From Macrostomum hystrix (Eukaryota > Platyhelminthes > Macrostomidae): a stretch of 64,000 nucleotides of DNA. Position numbers and translations under genes: made by a program. The notes beneath the pieces were generated by a model. That model did no database searches, was not told the DNA's origin, and was given only the letters and a program-made list of their open reading frames with translations. Of this stretch, positions 36,601 through 48,600 are shown in pieces (the first letter of the stretch is position 1; each line of letters opens with the position of its first letter). The stretch spans positions 310,001-374,000 of the forward strand of contig CATNEN010000010.1 in NCBI GenBank assembly GCA_950097015.1. Direction: 5' to 3'.

Positions 36601-39600
36601 CTAGCCAACGGATGCTAGAAAAGAATGGATTGCTAGTCTATCCAACGGATGCTAGAAAAGAATGGATTGCTAGTCTATCACATGGATGCTAGAAAAGAAT
36701 GGATTGCTAGTCTAGCCCATGGATGCTAGAAAAGAATGGATTGCTAGTCTAGCCCATGGATGCTAGAAAAGAATGGATTGCTAGTCTAGCCCATGGATGC
36801 TAGAAAAGAATGGATTGCTAGTCTAGCCAACGGATGCTAGAAAGAATGGATTGCTAGTCTAGCCCACGGATGCTAGAAAAGAATGGATTGCTAGTCTAGC
36901 CCATGGATGCTAGAAAAGAATGGATTGCTAGTCTATCCCATGGATGCTAGAAAAGAATGGATTGCTAGTCTAGCCCATGGATGCTAGAAAAGAATGGATT
37001 GCTAGTCTATCCAACGGATGCTAGAAAAGAATGGATTGCTAGTCTAGCCCATGCATGCTAGAAAAGAATGGATTGCTAGTCTAGCCCATGGATGCTAGAA
37101 AAGAATGGATTGCTAGTCTAGCCCATGGATGCTAGAAAAGAATGGATTGCTAGTCTATCCCATGGATGCTAGAAAAGAATGGATTGCTAGTCTAGCCCAT
37201 GGATGCTAGAAAAGAATGGATTGCTAGTCTATCCCATGGATGCTAGAAAAGAATGGATTGCTAGTCTATCCCATGGATGCTAGAAAAGAATGGATTGCTA
37301 GTCTAGCCCATGGATGCTAGAAAAGAATGGATTGCTAGTCTAGCCCGTGGATGCTAGAAAAGAATGGATTGCTAGTCTATCCCATGGATGCTAGAAAAGA
37401 ATGGATTGCTAGTCTAGCCCATGGATGCTAGAAAAGAATGGATTGCTAGTCTAGCCCATGGATGCTAGAAAAGAATGGATTGCTAGTCTAGCCCATGGAT
37501 GCTAGAAAAGAATGGATTGCTAGTCTAGCCCATGGATGCTAGAAAAGAATGGATTGCTAGTCTAGCCCATGGATGCTAGAAAAGAATGGATTGCTAGTCT
37601 AGCCCATGGATGCTAGAAAAGAATGGATTGCTAGTCTAGCCAATGGATGCTAGAAAAGAATGGATTGCTAGTCTAGCCAACGGATGCTAGAAAAGAATGG
37701 ATTGCTAGTCTATCCAACGGATGCTAGAAAAGAATGGATTGCTAGTCTAGCCCATGGATGCTAGAAAAGAATGGATTGCTAGTCTATCCCATGGATGCTA
37801 GAAAAGAATGGATTGCTAGTCTAGCCCATGGATGCTAGAAAAGAATGGATTGCTAGTCTATCCCATGGATGCTAGAAAAGAATGGATTGCTAGTCTATCC
37901 CATGGATGCTAGAAAAGAATGGATTGCTAGTCTAGCCCATGCATGCTAGAAAAGAATGGATTGCTAGTCTAGCCCATGGATGCTAGAAAAGAATGGATTG
38001 CTAGTCTAGCCCATGGATGCTAGAAAAGAATGGATTGCTAGTCTAGCCCATGGATGCTAGAAAAGAATGGATTGCTAGTCTAGCCCATGGATGCTAGAAA
38101 AGAATGGATTGCTAGTCTAGCCCATGGATGCTAGAAAAGAATGGATTGCTAGTCTAGCCCATGGATGCTAGAAAAGAATGGATTGCTAGTCTAGCCAACG
38201 GATGCTAGAAAAGAATGGATTGCTAGTCTATCCAACGGATGCTAGAAAAGAATGGATTGCTAGTCTATCCCATGGATGCTAGAAAAGAATGGATTGCTAG
38301 TCTAGCCCATGGATGCTAGAAAAGAATGGATTGCTAGTCTAGCCCATGGATGCTAGAAAAGAATGGATTGCTAGTCTATCCAACGAATGCTAGAAAAGAA
38401 TGGATTGCTAGTCTATCCCATGGATGCTAGAAAAGAATGGATTGCTAGTCTATCCCATGGATGCTAGAAAAGAATGGATTGCTAGTCTATCCCATGGATG
38501 CTAGAAAAGAATGGATTGCTAGTCTAGCCCATGGATGCTAGAAAAGAATGGATTGCTAGTCTAGCCCATGGATGCTAGAAAAGAATGGATTGCTAGTCTA
38601 GCCAACGGATGCTAGAAAAGAATGGATTGCTAGTCTAGCCAACGGATGCTAGAAAAGAATGGATTGCTAGTCTATCCAACGGATGCTAGAAAAGAATGGA
38701 TTGCTAGTCTATCCCATGGATGCTAGAAAAGAATGGATTGCTAGTCTAGCCCATGGATGCTAGAAAAGAATGGATTGCTAGTCTAGCCCATGGATGCTAG
38801 AAAAGAATGGATTGCTAGTCTAGCCCACGGATGCTAGAAAAGAATGGATTGCTAGTCTAGCCCATGGATGCTAGAAAAGAATGGATTGCTAGTCTATCCC
38901 ATGGATGCTAGAAAAGAATGGATTGCTAGTCTAGCCCATGGATGCTAGAAAAGAATGGATTGCTAGTCTAGCCCATGGATGCTAGAAAAGAATGGATTGC
39001 TAGTCTAGCCCATGGATGCTAGAAAAGAATGGATTGCTAGTCTAGCCCATGGATGCTAGAAAAGAATGGATTGCTAGTCTAGCCCATGGATGCTAGAAAA
39101 GAATGGATTGCTAGTCTAGCCAACGGATGCTAGAAAAGAATGGATTGCTAGTCTATCCCATGGATGCTAGAAAAGAATGGATTGCTAGTCTAGCCCATGG
39201 ATGCTAGAAAAGAATGGATTGCTAGTCTATCCAACGGATGCTAGAAAAGAATGGATTGCTAGTCTAGCCCATGGATGCTAGAAAAGAATGGATTGCTAGT
39301 CTAGCCCATGCATGCTAGAAAAGAATGGATTGCTAGTCTAGCCCATGGATGCTAGAAAAGAATGGATTGCTAGTCTAGCCCATGGATGCTAGAAAAGAAT
39401 GGATTGCTAGTCTAGCCCATGCATGCTAGAAAAGAATGGATTGCTAGTCTAGCCCATGGATGCTAGAAAAGAATGGATTGCTAGTCTAGCCCATGGATGC
39501 TAGAAAAGAATGGATTGCTAGTCTAGCCCATGGATGCTAGAAAAGAATGGATTGCTAGTCTAGCCCATGGATGCTAGAAAAGAATGGATTGCTAGTCTAG

Positions 39601-42600
39601 CACATGGATGCTAGAAAAGAATGGATTGCTAGTCTATCCAACGGATGCTAGAAAAGAATGGATTGCTAGTCTATCCAACGGATGCTAGAAAAGAATGGAT
39701 TGCTAGTCTAGCCCATGGATGCTAGAAAAGAATGGATTGCTAGTCTATCCAACGGATGCTAGAAAAGAATGGATTGCTAGTCTAGCCCATGGATGCTAGA
39801 AAAGAATGGATTGCTAGTCTATCCCATGGATGCTAGAAAAGAATGGATTGCTAGTCTATCCCATGGATGCTAGAAAAGAATGGATTGCTAGTCTATCCCA
39901 TGGATGCTAGAAAAGAATGGATTGCTAGTCTAGCCCATGGATGCTAGAAAAGAATGGATTGCTAGTCTATCCAACGGATGCTAGAAAAGAATGGATTGCT
40001 AGTCTAGCCCATGGATGCTAGAAAAGAATGGATTGCTAGTCTAGCCCATGGATGCTAGAAAAGAATGGATTGCTAGTCTAGCCCATGCATGCTAGAAAAG
40101 AATGGATTGCTAGTCTAGCCCATGGATGCTAGAAAAGAATGGATTGCTAGTCTAGCACATGGATGCTAGAAAAGAATGGATTGCTAGTCTATCCAACGGA
40201 TGCTAGAAAAGAATGGATTGCTAGTCTATCCAACGGATGCTAGAAAAGAATGGATTGCTAGTCTATCCAACGGATGCTAGAAAAGAATGGATTGCTAGTC
40301 TATCCAACGGATGCTAGAAAAGAATGGATTGCTAGTCTAGCCCATGCATGCTAGAAAAGAATGGATTGCTAGTCTAGCCCATGGATGCTAGAAAAGAATG
40401 GATTGCTAGTCTAGCCCATGGATGCTAGAAAAGAATGGATTGCTAGTCTAGCCCATGCATGCTAGAAAAGAATGGATTGCTAGTCTAGCCCATGGATGCT
40501 AGAAAAGAATGGATTGCTAGTCTAGCCCATGGATGCTAGAAAAGAATGGATTGCTAGTCTAGCCCATGGATGCTAGAAAAGAATGGATTGCTAGTCTATC
40601 CCATGGATGCTAGAAAAGAATGGATTGCTAGTCTATCCAACGGATGCTAGAAAAGAATGGATTGCTAGTCTAGCCCACGGATGCTAGAAAAGAATGGATT
40701 GCTAGTCTAGCCCATGGATGCTAGAAAAGAATGGATTGCTAGTCTAGCCCATGGATGCTAGAAAAGAATGGATTGCTAGTCTAGCCCATGGATGCTAGAA
40801 AAGAATGGATTGCTAGTCTAGCCCATGGATGCTAGAAAAGAATGGATTGCTAGTCTAGCCCATGCATGCTAGAAAAGAATGGATTGCTAGTCTAGCCCAT
40901 GGATGCTAGAAAAGAATGGATTGCTAGTCTAGCACATGGATGCTAGAAAAGAATGGATTGCTAGTCTATCCAACGGATGCTAGAAAAGAATGGATTGCTA
41001 GTCTATCCAACGGATGCTAGAAAAGAATGGATTGCTAGTCTATCCCATGGATGCTAGAAAAGAATGGATTGCTAGTCTATCCCATGGATGCTAGAAAAGA
41101 ATGGATTGCTAGTCTAGCCCATGGATGCTAGAAAAGAATGGATTGCTAGTCTAGCCCATGGATGCTAGAAAGGAATGGATTGCTAGTCTAGCCCACGGAT
41201 GCTAGAAAAGAATGGATTGCTAGTCTAGCCCATGGATGCTAGAAAAGAATGGATTGCTAGTCTATCCAACGGATGCTAGAAAAGAATGGATTGCTAGTCT
41301 ATCCAACGGATGCTAGAAAAGAATGGATTGCTAGTCTATCCCATGGATGCTAGAAAAGAATGGATTGCTAGTCTATCCCATGGATGCTAGAAAAGAATGG
41401 ATTGCTAGTCTAGCCCATGGATGCTAGAAAAGAATGGATTGCTAGTCTAGCCCATGGATGCTAGAAAAGAATGGATTGCTAGTCTAGCACATGGATGCTA
41501 GAAAAGAATGGATTGCTAGTCTAGCACATGGATGCTAGAAAAGAATGGATTGCTAGTCTATCCAACGGATGCTAGAAAAGAATGGATTGCTAGTCTAGCC
41601 CATGGATGCTAGAAAAGAATGGATTGCTAGTCTAGCACATGGATGCTAGAAAAGAATGGATTGCTAGTCTATCCAACGGATGCTAGAAAAGAATGGATTG
41701 CTAGTCTATCCAACGGATGCTAGAAAAGAATGGATTGCTAGTCTAGCCCATGGATGCTAGAAAAGAATGGATTGCTAGTCTATCCCATGGATGCTAGAAA
41801 AGAATGGATTGCTAGTCTATCCCATGGATGCTAGAAAAGAATGGATTGCTAGTCTAGCACATGGATGCTAGAAAAGAATGGATTGCTAGTCTATCCCATG
41901 GATGCTAGAAAAGAATGGATTGCTAGTCTAGCCCATGGATGCTAGAAAAGAATGGATTGCTAGTCTATCCAACGGATGCTAGAAAAGAATGGATTGCTAG
42001 TCTAGCCCATGGATGCTAGAAAAGAATGGATTGCTAGTCTAGCCCATGGATGCTAGAAAAGAATGGATTGCTAGTCTATCCCATGGATGCTAGAAAAGAA
42101 TGGATTGCTAGTCTATCCCATGGATGCTAGAAAAGAATGGATTGCTAGTCTAGCCCATGGATGCTAGAAAAGAATGGATTGCTAGTCTAGCCCATGGATG
42201 CTAGAAAAGAATGGATTGCTAGTCTAGCCCATGGATGCTAGAAAAGAATGGATTGCTAGTCTATCCCATGGATGCTAGAAAAGAATGGATTGCTAGTCTA
42301 TCCCATGGATGCTAGAAAAGAATGGATTGCTAGTCTAGCCCATGGATGCTAGAAAAGAATGGATTGCTAGTCTAGCCCATGGATGCTAGAAAAGAATGGA
42401 TTGCTAGTCTAGCCCATGGATGCTAGAAAAGAATGGATTGCTAGTCTATCCCATGGATGCTAGAAAAGAATGGATTGCTAGTCTAGCCCATCTATGCTAG
42501 AAAAGAATGGATTGCTAGTCTAGCCCATGGATGCTAGAAAAGAATGGATTGCTAGTCTATCCCATGGATGCTAGAAAAGAATGGATTGCTAGTCTAGCCC

Positions 42601-45600
42601 ATGGATGCTAGAAAAGAATGGATTGCTAGTCTATCCCATGGATGCTAGAAAAGAATGGATTGCTAGTCTATCCCATGGATGCTAGAAAAGAATGGATTGC
42701 TAGTCTATCCCATGGATGCTAGAAAAGAATGGATTGCTAGTCTAGCCCATGGATGCTAGAAAAGAATGGATTGCTAGTCTATCCAACGGATGCTAGAAAA
42801 GAATGGATTGCTAGTCTATCCAACGGATTCTTGACCTGCTTGAAATATATTTTGCTGGCCAGTCAATACTGGGTGGGTGGCAGGCGGGTCACCGCATCAG
42901 CAGCTCCAGGAGCTGTCATCGGGGCTGGATCGATGGCGGGCCGCGGACCTGTTCAGTGGCCAAGGGCCTCTCGAGTGCAGCCACCCCTGCTGGGCCTTGC
43001 AAGCCGACCCGGACTCGCTAGGCTGGGCGAAGCTGCTCCCTCATTGCCGCTCTGCCCCCATGGGAGGACTGGGGGAGGAACCGAGGGCTTCCGAATTCGC
43101 AGCAATGAATGCTGCTGCAGATGCTGCAAATGAAGCATGGCACCAACGCGATGAGCTCACAATGGGGGAACAAGGTGGGCGGTGGACTTCATTCACCTGC
43201 TCAGAATTTCACCCTCGGCCGGGCGTTGCAGCCCTGCAGAGGCCGGCCTTTTGTCCCCCGGCTGCTGGCCGGTACTCATTTCGCGGGCTCCGAGCACAAT
43301 CTGCGGCTTCAGCTTCATCACCGATGCTCGAATGCGCGCTTCCTCACCACCCCCAGCTGTGGCTGCTCTCAGTGGGATGAGACCGGCTGCACACAGACAC
43401 ACTCACACACACACACACACACACTCACACACACACACACTCACACAGCCTGTTCCTCTGTTCTCCTCTCTGTCTCTGTCGCTCTTGTAAGAAGCCTCTC
43501 AGAAGGGCACTTCCAAGGGGTCGCAGCGGCTTTGATTACACGCAGCTCTTCAACCCCCACCTCCTCGCTGCCCCTGCCGCGGTCCCGACGGCAGCATTAA
43601 TAATTCAGAACCGCTCTTGTCCTCAACGGGCGCGTAGTAAGAGATAAGGGATGCGCTAGGAAAATATCCCTTTCTCAGGCTCAGCCTCTCGGCTTTCGGC
43701 CTTGATGACTGGGAAAATTCTCCCATTAACTGAGTTCCCAATGTCGAGGAGAAAACAATTAGCTTGTGAACTACGCCGCTCCTCTTTCATTCACTGTGTT
43801 TCAGTCTGTGGCCACTGAGACTGTCAGCGACACTGTGAGCCCCGTGTTCGGAGTCTCCCTCATCAGCGGCTACAGATTCGAGGAGAGGCAGACTATCCAC
43901 GTAGAAGTGTGAGTCACTGCCTCTCTGATTGGCTCATGGACCAAATCTCTCTTATTGGCTCTTGGGTAGTAAGATTCACCACTCTATTCTCTGATTTGCT
44001 GACGGAAGTCTCTCCACTTAGAATGTCTCCACGGTCCTTCAGAGTAATCGCCCCCACCTCTCTGATCGGCTGGCTGGTAGAATTACACCTCACCTTTATG
44101 ATTGGTTGGCTGGTAGAATTACACCCCACCTCTATGATTGGTTGGCTGGTAGAATTACACCCCACCTCTATGATTGATTGGCTGGTAGAATTACACCCCA
44201 CCTCTATGATTGGTTGGCTGGTAGAATTACACCCCACCTCTATGATTGGTTGGCTGGTAGAATTACACCCCACCTCTATGATTGGTTGGCTGGTAGAATT
44301 ACACCCCACCTCTCTGATTGGTTGGCTGGTAGAATTACACCCCACCTCTATGATTGGTTGGCTGGTAGAATTACACCCCACCTCTATGATTGGTTGGCTG
44401 GTAGAATTACACCCCACCTCTCTGATTGGTTGGCTGGTAGAATTACACCCCACCTCTATGATTGGTTGGCTGGTAGAATTACACCCCACCTCTCTGATTG
44501 GTTGGCTGGTAGAATTACACCCCACCTCTCTGATCGGCTGGCTGGCAGAATCGTCTCCACCTCAGTGGCTGTCTGGTAGAAGTCTCCTGTCTTATTGGCA
44601 GGAATATTGAGGCCTCCTATACATTCTCTTTTATTGGCTGCAACGAACCCGCAGGTTCTCAGCGGACGCGGAAGCTGCCAGTCCCGAAGCAGCTGGCAGT
44701 CTGCCTGAGTTCGCCAGCGACCTGGAGTCACCACTGGCATCCGCCATTTCGTTCGTTCCGGAGCGTCAACAGGTAGCGGAGACCGCACATTATGCGGCGT
44801 CTCTGGTATCTTGCCTTCTGATACTGCAGCCAGAAAAGTGCAGTCGTGCAGTCCTGCATCTCGCTGCTCCTCACACGCGCATTCCATTCTCAACTAATCC
44901 CCCCATTAACCTGCTCAGTCCCGCCCCTGGAATTCGCCTCCGTGCCCCGGACTAGTGCGAGACTGCGCCTCAATCGATCCATAAATAACAGATTCCCTCA
45001 TGCTCTCCAGCCTGCCTACTTGCCTCCCTGCAGCCCCATTTCATAAACGGCTGAATGCCGCAGCTTTCACTCTGCCTCATCAGGGCCTGGGTCCACTGCA
45101 TCCCACCTGAGATAGAACCCAGCAATATGGGCCGATTCCAAACTCGGCAATTATTAAAATTGGGATAAGGAAAAATAGAAGTGCTGCTTGGATTGTCAGA
45201 CATTTATAGGCTGTGGTAAATTCTCTTTACCACTGAGTTTAGCTGGCAGCTTGGCTGTTCCTTGGAAAATCCCCTAATTATTTTCCGAACGAGTGGGAAA
45301 ATAATTCCAAGAGCGGTCTCCGGAAAATGCAATAAATGTGTAGGTGGAATCGTCAATTTTCTCACGAGTCTCTCAGGAGCATCTCACGAGTCACTCAGGA
45401 GCATCTCACGAGTCTCTCAGGAGCATCTCACGAGTCTCTCAGGAGCATCTCACGAGTCTCTCAGGAGCATCTCTCAGGAGCATCTCTCAGGAGCATCTCA
45501 CGAGTCTCTCAGGAGCATCTCTCAGGAGCATCTCTCAGGAGCATCTCTCAGGAGCATCTCACGAGTCTCTCAGGAGCATCTCTCAGGAGCATCTCTCAGG

Positions 45601-48600
45601 AGCATCTCACGAGTCTCTCAGGAGCATCTCTCAGGAGCATCTCTCAGGAGCATCTCACGAGTCTCTCAGGAGCATCTCTCAGGAGCATCCCACGAGTCTC
45701 TCAGGAGCATCTCTCAGGAGCATCTCACGAGTCTCTCAGGAGCATCTCTCAGGAGCATCTCTCAGGAGCATCTCTCAGGAGCATCTCACGAGTCTCTCAG
45801 GAGCATCTCTCAGGAGCATCTCTCAGGAGCATCTCACGAGTCTCTCAGGAGCATCTCTCAGGAGCATCTCTCAGGAGCATCTCACGAGTCTCTCAGGAGC
45901 ATCTCTCAGGAGCATCTCTCAGGAGCATCTCACGAGTCTCTCAGGAGCATCTCTCAGGAGCATCCCACGAGTCTCTCAGGAGCATCTCTCAGGAGCATCT
46001 CACGAGTCTCTCAGGAGCATCTCTCAGGAGCATCTCTCAGGAGCATCTCACGAGTCTCTCAGGAGCATCTCTCAGGAGCATCTCTCAGGAGCATCTCACG
46101 AGTCTCTCAGGAGCATCTCTCAGGAGCATCTCTCAGGAGCATCTCTCAGGAGCATCTCACGAGTCTCTCAGGAGCATCTCTCAGGAGCATCTCACGAGTC
46201 TCTCAGGAGCATCTCTCAGGAGCATCTCTCAGGAGCATCTCACGAGTCTCCCAGGAGCATCTCACGAGCATGTCACGAGGGTCTCTCAGGAGCATCTCAC
46301 GAGCATGTCACGAGGATCTCACGATATCCTCAAAGAGATTGTAGCCTAGTGGTTAGAGTTCACGACTTGAAGGTCGGGAGTTCGATTCCAGACTCCACTG
46401 GAACAATTTGTGTCCTTTAGCAAGACACTTAACTGTGCACTGCTTCAGTTCACCCAGCTTGTAAATGGGTGCCAGCATCAGCTGGGGTAACTGAGGATGG
46501 GTGTGGCGTCCACCCCCAGTCCATGGACTGAACAGCCGTACGCAGCCTTCAGATGCGCCAATGTGCTGCGGCTGCACATCTGACCCGATTGGGGCAGGTG
46601 TAAGACAAGTATTTATTATTTTTATCTCATGAGCATCCACAAGTGTCTCACACGTCGGTCAATTCCGGAATTCACAGAGGCAGCAGCGACTCATCGGTAG
46701 CTGCTCCATCAGCCTAGGTCACGTGATCCACTGCGGCGGCCGCGTCACCTGCTCGCTCAGGTGAGCTGCCATGCACATGGTTATTTTTGACACCCACTCG
46801 CAGCCGCACTCAGCCAGCCCCTCCACCTTTCTTCCCCGCCACTTCAGCTGCAGCTCGGAGACTGGCGCCACTTGCTCGAGTGAGTCCACCAGACCCTACT
46901 GACACTTGACGCATCGATTTTCTCATTGATTGACTAACTCAATTCCCGTCTCACCTGCTGCACCCCATCTAACTCTCTGCCATGTTTTCCATTGCAGTAA
47001 AGGTCGAGGAGTACGAGGGTAACAAGGTGAGTTGGTTTTCTGCGACACCTCTGCCGCTTGAGGGCCGGGAGTGCAGTATGTACTTTTAGCTCATCGATAT
47101 CCCCGCCCCGAATCTGGCAGGAGACCCTGCAGCTGGCGCTGAGGGGCCGCGGCCTAGACAAGAAGGACCTCTTCGGCAAGTCCGACCCATACGTCCTGCT
47201 GCACCGGCGCAGCGATAAGGGACGGTGAGCACAGCTGACACAATCACCTGACAGTTGACACAATCACCTGACAGCTGACACAATCACCTGACAGCTGACA
47301 CAATCACCTGACAGCTGACACAATCACCTGACAGCTGACCCAGCAACAGCTGACCCAGTCACCTGACATCACAGACCCAGTCACCTGACATCACAGACCC
47401 AGTCACCTGACATCACAGACCCAGTCACCTGACATCACAGACCCAGTCACCTGACATCACAGACCCAGTCACCTGACATCACAGACCCAGTCACCTGACA
47501 TCACAGACCCAGTCACCTGACATCACAGACCCAGTCACCTGACATCACAGACCCAGTCACCTGACATCACAGACCCAGTCACCTGACATCACAGACCCAG
47601 TCACCTGACATCACAGACCCAGTCACCTGACATCACAGACCCAGTCACCTGACATCACAGACCCAGTCACCTGACATCACAGACCCAGTCACCTGACATC
47701 ACAGACCCAGTCACCTGACATCACAGACCCAGTCACCTAACTTTCAATCGCAAAGTTATCGCAAAGGAAATCGCAAATGATAATTTCTGAAAGATTCCGT
47801 AGAAGGCAAGCCGGTTCTGTCTCGGCATGAAGACGCAGTGAACGATGAATAAATTGGCATTCGGTCCCAGCGGCTGTGGGTCAGACATGAAATTCATAAA
47901 TAAATTTGCTCCTTTGCCATCAATCTGATCGGCGTATTGGGACCAATCATTAATTAGAGGACGCCGTTCTCTGCTCGAAATTGGAAGCAAGTGGTGGATA
48001 TTTAAAAAAGAAAATTTTCCCAATTCCTTTGGTCGGGATGGAGTTTTTCGAAATCCCCGATCCCAGTGGGAACTAAACTGCTGGGATGTTGTAGCGTGCA
48101 GGAATCTGCAGTAGCTCTGGGGCTCAGCGGGGCTGTGAGATGAGCGGGATCTCGCTGCGGAAGGATTTTGCCCAGATTATTGAGCTACAGGTATTGGGTG
48201 AGTACAGATCTCGGTCCAAATCCACTGATCCCAGGGCATTGACTATCCCAGTTCTTTCGATATGTAATAAAAATTCAGTCAAAAAACGCATTTAGCCTAC
48301 TAAAAGTAGTACCGTTTGCGAAAGACCCGAACAAAATGGACTCTGCGCACAAACTCGCAGGCTAATGAGAAGCTACCGCACGGAGGTGGTGAAGAACACC
48401 CTGGACCCCGACTGGAGACCCATCAGGGTGTCCCTGGACAAACTGTGTGGCGGTGACCTACGCAGGTGAAGTCAGCTCCCTGTCATGCTCGAATAATTAT
48501 TCTTCTGGCACTGTATTCACGGCCGCACCCGCTTCCACCCAGGGAAATCATGTTCCGCTGCTTCGACTGGGACGGTGCTGACGGCGACCCGTGAGTTCCG

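Noticed and set aside
35220-42829. CRISPR-like appearance of a regular 37-bp direct repeat
   Set aside because: Units are contiguous with no unique spacers, and the context is a eukaryotic intron.
46340-46412. A functional tRNA gene
   Set aside because: A and B boxes are present, but the acceptor stem does not pair and the sequence continues into a SINE body.
45262-46420. Three 340-360 codon frames rich in [12 protein letters not shown]
   Set aside because: Compound 13/22-bp repeat inside a copine intron; all three frames open at once is typical of repeats.
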